Assembly (NCBI GenBank): GCA_039819165.1 | Contig: JBCBSM010000002.1 | Location: forward strand, 389,426-453,425 | Reading direction: 5' to 3' | Length of the DNA stretch: 64,000 nt | Origin: Planctomycetota bacterium | GTDB lineage: Bacteria; Planctomycetota; Phycisphaerae; Phycisphaerales; UBA1924 | Shown here: positions 1 to 8,763 of the stretch, in pieces | Layout of the letters: every line of letters starts with the position of its first letter | Position numbering within the stretch: the stretch's first letter is position 1 | Translations under genes and position numbers: made by a program | Notes under the pieces: model-generated | What the model saw: only the letters and a program-made list of their open reading frames with translations | Database searches by the model: none | What the model was told of the DNA's origin: nothing

Positions 1-449
1 CTGCGGTCCAGATAGACGTCGAAGCGGGTCGTCGCGGTCCGCAGGTCGACGTCGAAGGCCGCCGGCACGTCGTCCGGGGCCGTGTAGGTCCAGGACAGGT
101 ACGCGCCCGGTGCGGGCGGCGGCGTCCAGCCCGCCGGTGGGAAGTTGAGCTGGCCAACGAGATAGCCCTCGATGCCGGCATCGGTGGGGTCGCCCGCCAG
201 CGTGCCCGGCCCGTCGTAGGGCGGCACTATGGAGAGATCGGTGAGGCCGTCGAGGCCCGTCGAGACCTCCACGTCGCCGCCGACGTAGGCGAGGGCGTAG
301 TCGGTCCAGGTGGCCCACAGCGTCACCGCCGTGCTCTCGCCGGGCCGCAGCGTGGGGTCATCGATCTCGAAGTACAACCGGTAGTCGTCCTGCGCCGCGA
401 GCGGCGCGGCTACCGCCAGCGTGCTCGCGATCGTGATGGTGCGCGTCAT
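1..449 (-). CDS. PEP-CTERM-like secreted protein, 3' part outside window
   Basis: The minus-strand frame opens with MTRTITIASTLAVAAPLAAQ, a short signal peptide, and then runs open to the window edge, so the C-terminus is missing. The visible 149 residues resemble the protein encoded just upstream (446-1036): both have a D-x-x-LRPGEST-V-T stretch, a PxxxGPGT segment and G-x-LNFPxGG before a YTAP segment. They are therefore paralogues. The ATG overlaps the stop of the upstream gene as ATGA, so translation is probably coupled. An exported structural or surface role is likely by analogy with PEP-CTERM proteins, but no enzymatic motif is visible. Whether it also ends in a PEP-CTERM anchor cannot be seen here. 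Confidence 0.7.
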   Translation of the reverse strand, partial: MTRTITIASTLAVAAPLAAQDDYRLYFEIDDPTLRPGESTAVTLWATWTDYALAYVGGDVEVSTGLDGLTDLSIVPPYDGPGTLAGDPTDAGIEGYLVGQLNFPPAGWTPPPAPGAYLSWTYTAPDDVPAAFDVDLRTATTRFDVYLDR

Positions 450-1036
450 GCCCGCGACCTCCTCCGGCTCGCGGCAACGACGCCAACGCCCAGCAGCGCC
501 AGCGACGCCGGCGCGGGCAGGACGCGGATGCTGGCCGAGCCCTCGACGACCTCGTCGATCAGCGATTCCGTGGTAGCGCTGCCGAACTCGGTGTACACCT
601 CGAAGACATCGGTCTCCGTTGCCAGCACGACATCGAAGGGCGCGGACGCACCGAACGGCGCGGTGTACGTCGCGCGCCAGAAGGGGATCGGGTTCGGATC
701 GGGCGGCAACCCACCCACCGGGAAGTTGAGCTTGCCCGCGATGATCCCGTCGATGCCCGTCGCAGCGGCCTCCCCCGCGGACGTGCCGGGGCCGTCCATC
801 GGCGCGATGAGTCGCGGATCGCTGAGACCCTCGGCCCCCTCGGAGCTGATCAGGTCCGTCCAGATGGCCGCCATGGCGAAGTACCGGTCGCCCCACGCGG
901 CGCTCATCGTCACCGTCGTGCTCTCACCCGGCCGCAGCTCGGCGTCCGTGACGTCGACCACCACACCGACGCTGGGCACGACCTGGCCCAGCGCGGGCGC
1001 CGCGACGAGACCCGCAAGAACCACGCACGCGCGCAT
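446..1036 (-). CDS. PEP-CTERM-like secreted protein
   Basis: The product is about 196 residues. I chose the ATG at 1036 because it begins a clean signal peptide (MRACVVLAGLVAAPALGQ) and is preceded by GGGGAGAGAGGAG; the frame stays open further upstream but that part looks non-coding. The C-terminus has the sorting-signal layout of the PEP-CTERM family: a PAPAS motif, a hydrophobic stretch (LALLGVGVVAAS) and the basic tail RRRSR. Such signals are recognised by an exosortase system that anchors or releases proteins at the envelope. The body has no recognisable catalytic motif. It overlaps the downstream paralogue (ATGA), so the two form a coupled pair. Function beyond export is unknown. Confidence 0.75.
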   Translation of the reverse strand: MRACVVLAGLVAAPALGQVVPSVGVVVDVTDAELRPGESTTVTMSAAWGDRYFAMAAIWTDLISSEGAEGLSDPRLIAPMDGPGTSAGEAAATGIDGIIAGKLNFPVGGLPPDPNPIPFWRATYTAPFGASAPFDVVLATETDVFEVYTEFGSATTESLIDEVVEGSASIRVLPAPASLALLGVGVVAASRRRSRA

Positions 1037-1066
1037 CGCACGCTCCTCTCTCCCCAGGACGCGTGC

Positions 1067-1095
1067 AGCATACCGCACACGGGCGGGCGGCACAA
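1067..1095 (-). promoter_or_regulatory. Candidate promoter of the PEP-CTERM-like pair
   Basis: On the minus strand TTGTGC (1090-1095) and TATGCT (1067-1072) are separated by 17 nt, and the hexamer pair ends about 30 nt before the ATG at 1036. The match to a sigma-70 promoter is only moderate (three and four of six positions), so this is a weak inference from spacing and position. Confidence 0.3.
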
Positions 1096-1102
1096 GAACG
1101 TT

Positions 1103-2914
1103 CTAGGCGTACGCGTGCAGGCCCGGCAAGAGCAGATTGACGCCGAAGTAGCACCACAGCATCATGAGGAAGCCCACGATGCTCAGCCAGGCGGTCATGA
1201 GGGCCTTGTTGCGGCCCATCACCAGCCGCAGATGGATCACGATGAGGTAGATGATCCAGGTGATGAGCGCCCAGGTCTCCTTGGGGTCGAAGGCCCACCA
1301 GCGGCCCCAGGAGTGGTCGGCCCACCACGCGCCGAGCAGGATGCCGACGCCCAGCGTCCAGAAGGCGAGCTGGAGCACCGTCATGTGGGCGCTATCGAGG
1401 TCGGCCAAGGTGCGCGCCAGGGTGCGGGGCTGTGCGCCCTCGTCCCCGTGCAGCGCGACCATGGCGGCGGTGCCGGCGCTGCCCAGGTCGTCGCTGGTCT
1501 TGGCTCCACGCAGCCGGGCGACGAGCGACACGACCAAGTAGAACACCGCGCACAGGAAACCCAGGCTTATGAGCCCGTAGCTGACCAGCACGGTCGTAAC
1601 GTGGTACTTGAGCAGCACGCTGGTGTTGAGGATGGCCGCCTCGCGCGAGATCGATTCGCCCGGGATGCCCGTCTGCGTGGCGGCGATGAGCACCAGGAAG
1701 CCCACGCCCGCGGCCGCCGCCCCGAAGAGCCACTGCCGCTTCCATATCGTCATGCCCAGCCCCGCTAGCGCCGCGAACAGGCTCAGCCCGGTCATCGACT
1801 CGAACTGGTTCTGGATCGCGAAGCGCTCGGCGATGATGCACCTAAGCGTGAAGCCCGTGGCGTGCAGCGCCACCGCGACCGCCAGCATCGCGACGCCGGT
1901 GATGATGAGCCACCGGCGGCCCGTGCCGAACGCCAGGATCAGCCCGAGGAAGCCGGCGAGGTAGGCCCACATGCCCCAGTCGAAGAACCGGCCACGATTG
2001 TAGAGCAGCTCGAGGCGTGCGCGCTCGACGGGCTGGGTCTCGGGGTGGATGGCCGCGAGCTCGCGCACCAGCTCGTCGATGGCGCGGTTCGTGGCGGCCG
2101 CGTCGAGCGATCGCCACGCCGCGCCCAGCCGCTCGGCCGCCCCCCGCGCCGGATGGCTCGCGGGCAGGTCCTCGACGTGCCGCCAGGGCAGGTCGAGCGA
2201 CTCGGGGGCGACCAGCACCATGTTGCCCGCCGTGCCCGCCGCCAGCCCGAGCGCCCGCTCGACGCGGCCGATCGACTGCCGCATCTGCGGCTCGTCGCCG
2301 TAGCGCTCGAAGATGGCGCTCGAGTGGGTCTCGATCGCCCTGGGCGACACACGGGTCATCAGCCGCCAGAGCTCCTGCTTCTCCTCGTTGTCGGGGAACG
2401 CCGCCTGCAGGTAGCGGTCGCGGAGCGTGAGGTATTCGACGCCCACGAGCGGACGATCGACGTAGTGGCCCGGATCGATCGCCAGATCGAGCAGCGTGAA
2501 GAGCGGATCGAGCTTGGCCTTGTCGAGCGCATCGGGCCGGGGCCTGGCGTACCGCCACTCCCAATCGGGGCCCTCGGCATCGATCGCGACGCCCTGGGCA
2601 ACCACCAATTCCTCGTATCGCGCGCGGCCCGTGACCGCTCGCACCGTCTCCCGTGCGAGCGTGTCGAGGATCTTGACGCGGCCCGCGTGGAAGACCGGCA
2701 CGCCCCGCAGCGGCGCGAGATCGACCCCGGCGGCGAAGGCGAGCTTCTGCTCGGGCGTTGCCGCGGGACGGTGCGGCGCGCCGAAGGGCGCGTTGTACGC
2801 CGGGCTGCCCACGAGGTCGGCCTCGGGGTGCTGGTTGCCCGCCGGCCCGGCCTGGGCGCCGGCGAGCGACGCGCACCACAGCACGACCACTATCGCGACA
2901 AGCCTCCGCATCAT
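1103..2914 (-). CDS. ccsA: Cytochrome c biogenesis protein CcsA (System II), with long N-terminal extension
   Basis: CcsA works with ResB to export haem and ligate it to CxxCH motifs of periplasmic c-type cytochromes. The C-terminal third of the 603-aa product has several membrane helices and the haem-handling tryptophan-rich WWD signature (WGRWWAFDPKETWALITW), followed by HLRLVMGRNKA and two last helices. The N-terminal half, after a signal-like segment (MMRRLVAIVVVLWCASLAGAQ), is an unusually large soluble, probably periplasmic region without a known motif. Typical CcsA proteins are near 300-400 aa, so this is an extended version. The ATG at 2914 overlaps the resB stop (ATGA), which fixes the start. 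Its client cytochromes are probably ActA, ActE and CtaC encoded downstream in this window. Confidence 0.9.
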   Translation of the reverse strand: MMRRLVAIVVVLWCASLAGAQAGPAGNQHPEADLVGSPAYNAPFGAPHRPAATPEQKLAFAAGVDLAPLRGVPVFHAGRVKILDTLARETVRAVTGRARYEELVVAQGVAIDAEGPDWEWRYARPRPDALDKAKLDPLFTLLDLAIDPGHYVDRPLVGVEYLTLRDRYLQAAFPDNEEKQELWRLMTRVSPRAIETHSSAIFERYGDEPQMRQSIGRVERALGLAAGTAGNMVLVAPESLDLPWRHVEDLPASHPARGAAERLGAAWRSLDAAATNRAIDELVRELAAIHPETQPVERARLELLYNRGRFFDWGMWAYLAGFLGLILAFGTGRRWLIITGVAMLAVAVALHATGFTLRCIIAERFAIQNQFESMTGLSLFAALAGLGMTIWKRQWLFGAAAAGVGFLVLIAATQTGIPGESISREAAILNTSVLLKYHVTTVLVSYGLISLGFLCAVFYLVVSLVARLRGAKTSDDLGSAGTAAMVALHGDEGAQPRTLARTLADLDSAHMTVLQLAFWTLGVGILLGAWWADHSWGRWWAFDPKETWALITWIIYLIVIHLRLVMGRNKALMTAWLSIVGFLMMLWCYFGVNLLLPGLHAYA

Positions 2915-5433
2915 GCCGCCACCTCCCGCTGCTGTTGCTGCTGCGCGACCCGCTCGGCCAGCGCCCGCTTCTGCCGGCGGACCATCCACGGCTTGACGTA
3001 GAACGCCCAGGGCGTGCCCACCGCCATCAGCACGCCTCCCAACGCGATCACGTGGATGCCCGGGTTGTTGCCCACGTGCAGGATCGTGAACTGCGCGTAA
3101 GGCCTGGGGATCTCGCCCGCGTCGGCGAGCGCCTGCGTCCGCTCCCAGCCCTGGGCATCCCAGCCCGCCTGGGCAAACTTGAATTGCGAGGGATCCAGCC
3201 GCGAACCGAAGAAGCCGGCGATGTTGGCCGGCAGCGATCGCTCCTCGCTCCACACGAAGGGCGCCCGCAGCGGCGCGTTGAGCTGCGTCTTGCGGGTGTA
3301 GGGCTCGAACCATTCGTCGGGACCGCTGGGCTCGACCAGCACCGTCGAGCGATAGTCCCGTGGCGCGCCGCGGTGGTCGTAGCTGACCATCTCGAAGTCC
3401 GCCAGGCGGACCTGGAAGCCGGGCAGGCGGCGCATCGCCCGGCCGAAGGCGAGCTGCACGTGGCGGCCGTCGGGCAGGTCGATGGCGGCCTTGTTCTCCT
3501 GCCCCGCGTCGAGATACTTGGAGAAGGGGATCCACACGATCCGCGAGAACGCGGGCCGGCCCTCGGCGGCGGGCAGCGACACCTCGACGGCGACCATCGC
3601 CCGGTCGTGCGTGCCGACGAACTCCATGTCCTGCTCGACCTCTGGCACGATCGCCGGCCGCTCGAATGCGCGGGCGTGCGGCCAGGCCCCGGAGATCTCC
3701 AGGGCGACGCCCGGCACGATCGGCACGCGATCGCCGATGCCGACGCCCTCGACGATGGTGACCTCGTTGCCCGGGCCGCGGATCGCCATGCGGGTGCGGT
3801 CATCGTCCTCGACATAGGCGACGTGCAGCGCGCTCAGGTCGAGGTATCGCACGCGGACGATCGACTCGTCGGCCCGCTGCCGCGCCGGTCGGCCGCCGTC
3901 GCCGGCCACGCCCGACTCGTCGAGGTCCTGGCTGATCTCTGGGAATCGGCTGTAGATCCATCGCGTAAAGGGCCCGCCCTCGGGTGGCGTGATCTTCACG
4001 ATCGCCACGCTGCTGGTCGAGCCCTCGTAGCCCTCGGTGATGATCGGGAAGGGCGGCTGGGGCATCACCCGCTCGACCTCGAACTCGATGCCGGCGTGCT
4101 CGAAGGCCGAGCCCGGCTCGGCGGGTGCGATGAACGGCTCGGTGGCGCCCGGCGGCGTGATCGCCAGCGCGTGCCGTAGCCCCGCCGGCACCGGCGCCGT
4201 GAGCTCTCGCCACGCCTGCTCGTCGCCGCCGCGGACGTACTCGATGCCGAAGGTGCCCGGGATCTGCGCGATCCGCAGCACGGGCTCGTCGGGCACGAAG
4301 TAGAAGCGGAAGATCGGGAGGGCGGCGTCGGCCGTCGCGTCGGCCACGCGGCCGTCGGCATCCAGCCCGCTGTACATCTCGATGAACCGCACGGGCCGCG
4401 GGTCCTCGACGGCCGCGGGCTCGGCCCGCAGCCAATCGGTGCGGGCCTCGGCGTAGGGCGCGTATCCCACGATGCGGTACTCGATGTCGGCGTCGCTCAC
4501 GCCGCCGCGGGGCGGGGGCACCAGCAGGTCGAGGTCGCGGTCGGGCTCGGTCGCTTCGGGCAAAAGGCCCGCGAGCTCGAGTGCGCTCTCCCCGGCGCCT
4601 GCGTCGAGGTCGTACACGTTGTAGCGGGGCACGCCGGCGACGCGGCGCTCGTCCCACCCGCGACCGTTGCTCACCCACAGCGCCACCGCCGTCCGCTCGT
4701 AGAAGCCGGCGGCGGGCGGGCCCATCATCGGGATGCCGTCCGGCCCGTTGCGGCCCGCGAACAGCAGGACGTCGCCCTCGAGCTTCAGTGAGCTGTAATA
4801 CAGGCTGCCCCAGCCCAGCATGATGATGCCCGTGTGCACCGACAGCACGCCGAGATTCGGCAGCGTAAACGCGACGCGGCGCACCGTGCTGACGACCATC
4901 GTGGCGATGAACAGGATGAGCGCCACCCGCAGCGGCCACCAGGCGTAGAACTCCAGCTCGGTCATCTCGAAGAAGGGCAGCCGCCGGATGGTGACCGAGT
5001 CGTAGTGGTCGACGAAATCGGCGAACAGCCGCAGCCCCTCGCCCGTCACGGGGTCGTACCGCAGCCCGGGCCAGAGCGCCTGCGACCACAGCCACGCGCC
5101 CGCGGCCGTGCCGGCGACCGACGACGCGAAGAGCCAGAAGAAGCGCCACGGCTTGTCGGCCCGCCGCGACGCATACGCCGCGACGCCGACGGGGACGGCC
5201 GCGCCGACGATGCAGGTGGCGAGCAACGTTGCGCCGTAGATCAGCCAGGTCAGCCCGCCGACGAGCAGGCCCACGGGCACGCTCGCGAGCACGCCGTACA
5301 GGCACACGAACACGAGCAGCGCGACGCCGAACAGCACCGAGCTGAGCAGCCGCAGCCCCCACTTCAGGGGCAGCAACGGCCCCCGTAAGTGCTGGTCATC
5401 CCACTGCTTGGCGTGCTGCCACTTGCGGCTCAT
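2911..5433 (-). CDS. resB: Cytochrome c biogenesis protein ResB
   Basis: This 840-aa protein is the ResB (Ccs1) partner of CcsA in System II cytochrome c maturation. The N-terminus has hydrophobic helices around residues 30-60 and 60-90, with two more around 105-120 and 165-185. A very long extracytoplasmic domain follows, and a final membrane segment lies close to the C-terminus near HVIALGGVLMAVGTPWAF. That arrangement, helices around a large periplasmic domain with one last helix, is the ResB pattern. The assignment rests on this topology plus strict coupling to ccsA (ATGA overlap). A GGAG ribosome-binding site precedes the ATG at 5433. The periplasmic domain is longer than in typical family members. 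Confidence 0.85.
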   Translation of the reverse strand: MSRKWQHAKQWDDQHLRGPLLPLKWGLRLLSSVLFGVALLVFVCLYGVLASVPVGLLVGGLTWLIYGATLLATCIVGAAVPVGVAAYASRRADKPWRFFWLFASSVAGTAAGAWLWSQALWPGLRYDPVTGEGLRLFADFVDHYDSVTIRRLPFFEMTELEFYAWWPLRVALILFIATMVVSTVRRVAFTLPNLGVLSVHTGIIMLGWGSLYYSSLKLEGDVLLFAGRNGPDGIPMMGPPAAGFYERTAVALWVSNGRGWDERRVAGVPRYNVYDLDAGAGESALELAGLLPEATEPDRDLDLLVPPPRGGVSDADIEYRIVGYAPYAEARTDWLRAEPAAVEDPRPVRFIEMYSGLDADGRVADATADAALPIFRFYFVPDEPVLRIAQIPGTFGIEYVRGGDEQAWRELTAPVPAGLRHALAITPPGATEPFIAPAEPGSAFEHAGIEFEVERVMPQPPFPIITEGYEGSTSSVAIVKITPPEGGPFTRWIYSRFPEISQDLDESGVAGDGGRPARQRADESIVRVRYLDLSALHVAYVEDDDRTRMAIRGPGNEVTIVEGVGIGDRVPIVPGVALEISGAWPHARAFERPAIVPEVEQDMEFVGTHDRAMVAVEVSLPAAEGRPAFSRIVWIPFSKYLDAGQENKAAIDLPDGRHVQLAFGRAMRRLPGFQVRLADFEMVSYDHRGAPRDYRSTVLVEPSGPDEWFEPYTRKTQLNAPLRAPFVWSEERSLPANIAGFFGSRLDPSQFKFAQAGWDAQGWERTQALADAGEIPRPYAQFTILHVGNNPGIHVIALGGVLMAVGTPWAFYVKPWMVRRQKRALAERVAQQQQQREVAA

Positions 5434-5454
5434 GCAGGCTCCGTTCCAACCTCT

Positions 5455-5465
5455 TTACTATAGAA
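5455..5465 (-). promoter_or_regulatory. Promoter-like element before resB-ccsA sharing a motif with the other respiratory units
   Basis: The minus strand reads TTCTATAGTAA about 21 nt before the resB ATG. TATAGT fits a TAnnnT minus-10 hexamer. The same TA-[CT]-[AC]-GTAA core stands upstream of the cox operon (14825-14838) and of ctaA (23897-23910). No good minus-35 hexamer is visible, so the class of element is uncertain. Confidence 0.4.
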
Positions 5466-5510
5466 GGGCACCCGCCGGGGCCTTCCTGCGACATAGGAAC
5501 AATTCCGATA

Positions 5511-6872
5511 TCACAGGAACTCGATCGGGCTCCGCGAGGCTACGAACGCGTTCGCCGCTCCACGGCCGGCATCGGCCGCTACGGCGATCAATCCGGGTAC
5601 CGCCGCCCCATCCCGGAGCGAGAACAGGGCGGGGTCCAGGCCGATCGCCGCCGGCGTGTGGTGGTAGAGCATCTCGAGGAGAACCGCCGGCGGGCAGCCG
5701 TCGCGTTCGAACAGCCGGCGGGCTTCGTCCAGCACGCAGATGCCCCGCACGGCGACGTCCTCGGGCGGCAGCCCGAGAACCGAGTCGGTCCCCAGGCCGA
5801 CGGGGATGCCCGCGGCGAGCAGATCCCGGTAGCGATGCGGGCCGAAGCGGTCGGCCGCCCCGAAGTAGTCCGACGAGCGGGGGCAGTACGCCGCCCGCAC
5901 GCCCCGGGCTGCCAACGCCTCGATGTCGCGGTCGTCGACGTCGTTGAGGTGCACGGCCAGCGCCGGCGGTGAATCGGGCAGCACCCCGATGGCCTGGGCC
6001 ACCGGCGACCGGGCCCGGCCGAACTCCGCCGCCACGGCTTCGTCCCAGAGGCCCATGTCCGTGAGGAATGCACGCATGTCCCCCTCGCCGTCGACGATCA
6101 GGTCTCGCTCAGCGGGCGACTCGGCCAGGTGGGTGCACAGCGGGCGTCCGCCGGCGACCTCGGCGGCCCGCTCGTAGCCCCGCACCGAGACCGTGTAGGG
6201 CGCGTGCGGCTGGATGCCCAGCTCGATGGCGCCGCCAGCCACTTCGGCGTCGAGAGCCGCCCGCACGTGGTCGATGGCGGCGTCGGCCCGCTCGGCCAGG
6301 CCGAAGAATTCCAGGTAGGACACCCCCAGCATGCCGGCGGCCCGCAGCTCGGCGGCGGGCACGAGCAGGTCGGCCTCGCCGACGCCGCCGGCGATGTCGC
6401 CCACCGCGGCCGTCCCGCCGCGTTGCAACAGGCCCACGCCCTGACGCACGCTCTCGGCGATGCCCGCGGCGTCCCGCCGCCGCACGTCCAGGATGCCGCG
6501 GAGCCAGGCCACGAATCCGTCCGCGGGATCGTGGGGCACGGGCCCGGCGTGGGTGAGGTCGAGGTGTGCGTGCGCGTTGGCCAGGGCGGGCGCGACAACG
6601 GCACCCGGGAGCTCCAGCCGGTGCGCATCGCTCCAGGCCGGGTGCCGGCGGAGTTCGTCCGTGCTCCCTAGCGCCAGCAAGCGACAACCGACAGGGCCGT
6701 CGCCGCCTTCGGGCGAGAACAGCATCGCGTTGGCGCCGGCGATCTCGCCGGTGGCATCGACGAATCCGCGGCACGTGAGCGCAACAACGCGCGTCCCGGG
6801 CGGTGTCCGCCGGGGCCAGTGCGCATAGCCTGCGTGCGGGACGGACCCCATCGCGTCGCTCGAGCGCGGCAT
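5511..6872 (-). CDS. Amidohydrolase family protein (TRZ/ATZ/SsnA-like deaminase or hydrolase)
   Basis: The product is about 453 aa and belongs to the metal-dependent amidohydrolase superfamily. The metal-site motifs appear in order: NAHAHLDL (HxH on beta-strand 1), THLAES (the central histidine), LAVHLNDVD, and GLGTDSVLG (the C-terminal aspartate). YCPRSSDYF occupies the position where chlorohydrolase-type deaminases carry xCPxSN. Relatives deaminate or dechlorinate nucleosides, guanine or related heterocycles, but the substrate cannot be told from sequence. The start is uncertain: in-frame ATGs at 6872 and 6851 and a GTG at 6914 are possible, and none has a strong ribosome-binding site. It is divergent from the OmpA-like gene and upstream of resB on the same strand, with 77 nt between. 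Confidence 0.8.
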   Translation of the reverse strand: MPRSSDAMGSVPHAGYAHWPRRTPPGTRVVALTCRGFVDATGEIAGANAMLFSPEGGDGPVGCRLLALGSTDELRRHPAWSDAHRLELPGAVVAPALANAHAHLDLTHAGPVPHDPADGFVAWLRGILDVRRRDAAGIAESVRQGVGLLQRGGTAAVGDIAGGVGEADLLVPAAELRAAGMLGVSYLEFFGLAERADAAIDHVRAALDAEVAGGAIELGIQPHAPYTVSVRGYERAAEVAGGRPLCTHLAESPAERDLIVDGEGDMRAFLTDMGLWDEAVAAEFGRARSPVAQAIGVLPDSPPALAVHLNDVDDRDIEALAARGVRAAYCPRSSDYFGAADRFGPHRYRDLLAAGIPVGLGTDSVLGLPPEDVAVRGICVLDEARRLFERDGCPPAVLLEMLYHHTPAAIGLDPALFSLRDGAAVPGLIAVAADAGRGAANAFVASRSPIEFL

Positions 6873-6955
6873 GTGATGGGGTGCTTGCACGGACCCCGAT
6901 AATAGATGTTGCACCAGTGCCCGGAGGACTCGGGCCCCGCACGGAGGATTTCACG

Positions 6956-7825
6956 ATGCCAAGGACGATCCGACGCCTGAGGCCCGCGCTGCTCGCAACC
7001 GCCGCCGGAGTGGCGGCCGCGAGCCTGGGCGGCTGCGCCTCGCAGTCCACGCTCGACGCGGCCGAAGCCGACAACAAGAACCTGCGCGAGCAGCTTGTCC
7101 AGCGGGACCAGGAGATCCGCTCGCTGCGGGACAGCCTGGATAGCGAGCAGCGGCTGCGCCGCCAGGCCGAGGCCGCCACGGGCGACGCCGGCCAGGCGCT
7201 CACGCAGGCGCAGCGGGAGCTGCTGGCCGCCCAGCAGGACCTGGAGCAGTTCGGCGAGGCCCTGGACGACATCGACCTGGCGATCGACCCGCGCACGGAC
7301 GTCGCGCTGCGGCGGCTGGCGCAGCGATTCGCCGGTCGCATCCTCTACGACGGCAACGGCATGCTCCGCTTCGCCAGCGACCTGACCTTCGCCTCGGGGT
7401 CGGATTCGGTGACCGACAGCGGCCGCGAGAGCCTGGCCGCACTGGCCGAGGTGCTCAACGCCCCCGAGGCGACCGGCTACGCCATCGAGGTCGTGGGCCA
7501 CACCGATAGCCAGCAGCCCAGCGCCGGCACCCGCCAGCGGCACGCGACCAACATGCACCTCTCGGTGCACCGCTCGATCGCGGTCCGCCGCGAGCTGGTG
7601 TCGATGGGACTTCCCGCCGGCCGCATCAAGGCCGCCGGCTGGGGCGAGCAGCGGCCGCTGGTGCCCAACACCACCACCGGCAACACGCCGCAGAATCGAC
7701 GCGTCGAGATCTTCATCCGGCCGGACAGCCAGGGCGCGACCGCGTCCTTTGGCGGCGGCTTCGAGGCGATCGAGGCCGACATCGACGACGCCCGCGGCAG
7801 CGGCGGGCGGATCATCGACAAGTAG
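6956..7825 (+). CDS. OmpA/Pal-like peptidoglycan-binding lipoprotein
   Basis: The 289-aa product starts at an ATG preceded by GGAGGA. Residues 1-27 form a lipoprotein signal with lipobox LGGC (C27). Residues about 35-110 are a charged, glutamine-rich coiled coil. Residues about 135-260 are an OmpA C-terminal domain: the EVVGHTDSQ segment, AVRRELVSMGLPAGRIKAAGWGE and NTPQNRRVEIFI are the usual peptidoglycan-contacting elements. The expected role is to tether the outer membrane to the cell wall. The gene is monocistronic on the plus strand. Many Pal proteins lack such a long coiled coil, so it may act as a spacer. Confidence 0.88.
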   Translation: MPRTIRRLRPALLATAAGVAAASLGGCASQSTLDAAEADNKNLREQLVQRDQEIRSLRDSLDSEQRLRRQAEAATGDAGQALTQAQRELLAAQQDLEQFGEALDDIDLAIDPRTDVALRRLAQRFAGRILYDGNGMLRFASDLTFASGSDSVTDSGRESLAALAEVLNAPEATGYAIEVVGHTDSQQPSAGTRQRHATNMHLSVHRSIAVRRELVSMGLPAGRIKAAGWGEQRPLVPNTTTGNTPQNRRVEIFIRPDSQGATASFGGGFEAIEADIDDARGSGGRIIDK

Positions 7826-7863
7826 CGAATAGACCCTCGCACTGGCGAGCCGATGTGCATCGC

Positions 7864-8763
7864 TTAGGACGCGGCGTCGAACGACGCCGCGTTCTTGTTG
7901 GCGTCGTCGAGCGCGGCATCATCCGCGACCGGCCGCGCCGGCGCGAACGCCCAGGCCAGCGAGAACAGCCCGACGAGCGCGAGCACCGTTGCGGCCAGCA
8001 GCGTCCAGCCCAGCGCGTCCATCGCGCCGCGGCCGAACTGGGGCGCCGGCGCGCCGCTCTTGGGCATGACGTTGAGCGCGGCATCGAACTGCCAGGTGCC
8101 GAACTTGAGCTCGTCGCCCCGCCGCTCCGGGACGGGATCGCCCGCACGGCGGGCCCGCTGCACGCGGCGATTGAAGGACCGCTCGCTCTCTGGGAATCGG
8201 AGCGTCTCCTCCTCGATGGCGCCGTCGGGCATGAGCTCGAGGAGGCGGAAGCGCCAGTCGCCCCGCATGACCTCGCCGAAGCTCTCGGGATCGACGCCGG
8301 GGCGTTGCTGGCGAACGACGATGGCCAGCCGCTCGTCAGTCGCGCCGGTGCTGATGGCCTGCTGCAGCTCACCGATAGACTCGCCGCGCCGGGGCACGAA
8401 GCGGAGCACGCGGAGCCAGGCCTCGTGGCGGCGGAGGCCCGGCACGCTCTCGGGCAGCGAGCTCAGGCCCGAGCGGAGCCGCTCGGTCGCGTCGCCGAAT
8501 CGCAGCACGGCCACGTCCGCGCCATCGGGATCCATGTCATCGGTGATCTCGACGGGGATGCCGGCCCAGGTGAACTCGCGATCGATCACGGGCTGGAAGA
8601 CGTAGAGCTCGCGGCCGAACTCGTCGTGGTAGTCGTTGAGGCGGCTGGCCATCTCGGCCGCGACGCCGACGAGCCCGAGCGCACAGAACAGGGCGAGGCC
8701 GAGCAGGGCCCAGCGGCCCCGGGTCCATCGGCGCGGCGGCTGCGTCGTGCTAGGAATCGTCAT
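7864..8763 (-). CDS. Two-TM membrane protein of unknown function at the end of the cox operon
   Basis: I do not recognise a family. The ATG at 8763 overlaps the coxIV-type stop by 14 nt and gives 299 residues; an ATG at 8769 is also possible. A transmembrane helix lies at about 17-37 (WALLGLALFCALGLVGVAA). It is followed by a roughly 200-residue soluble domain (residues VFQPVIDREFTWAGIPVEI and onward) and a second helix near the C-terminus (TLLAATVLALVGLFSLAWAF). The domain would lie on the outer face if the N-terminus is inside. It is the last gene of the respiratory operon and tightly packed, so a role in oxidase assembly or stability is a reasonable but unproven guess. There are no Cys pairs or haem motifs. 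Confidence 0.6.
   Translation of the reverse strand: MTIPSTTQPPRRWTRGRWALLGLALFCALGLVGVAAEMASRLNDYHDEFGRELYVFQPVIDREFTWAGIPVEITDDMDPDGADVAVLRFGDATERLRSGLSSLPESVPGLRRHEAWLRVLRFVPRRGESIGELQQAISTGATDERLAIVVRQQRPGVDPESFGEVMRGDWRFRLLELMPDGAIEEETLRFPESERSFNRRVQRARRAGDPVPERRGDELKFGTWQFDAALNVMPKSGAPAPQFGRGAMDALGWTLLAATVLALVGLFSLAWAFAPARPVADDAALDDANKNAASFDAAS
7869..7892. terminator. Stem-loop between convergent genes (7825 and 7864)
   Basis: ACGCGGCGTC and GACGCCGCGT form a perfect 10-bp stem around a GAAC loop. It overlaps the last codons of the minus-strand gene ending at 7864 and lies 44 nt after the OmpA-like stop. The following plus-strand sequence is only weakly T-rich (TCTTGTTGG), so it may be a weak intrinsic terminator for the plus-strand gene or simply a coding-region palindrome. 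Confidence 0.35.
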
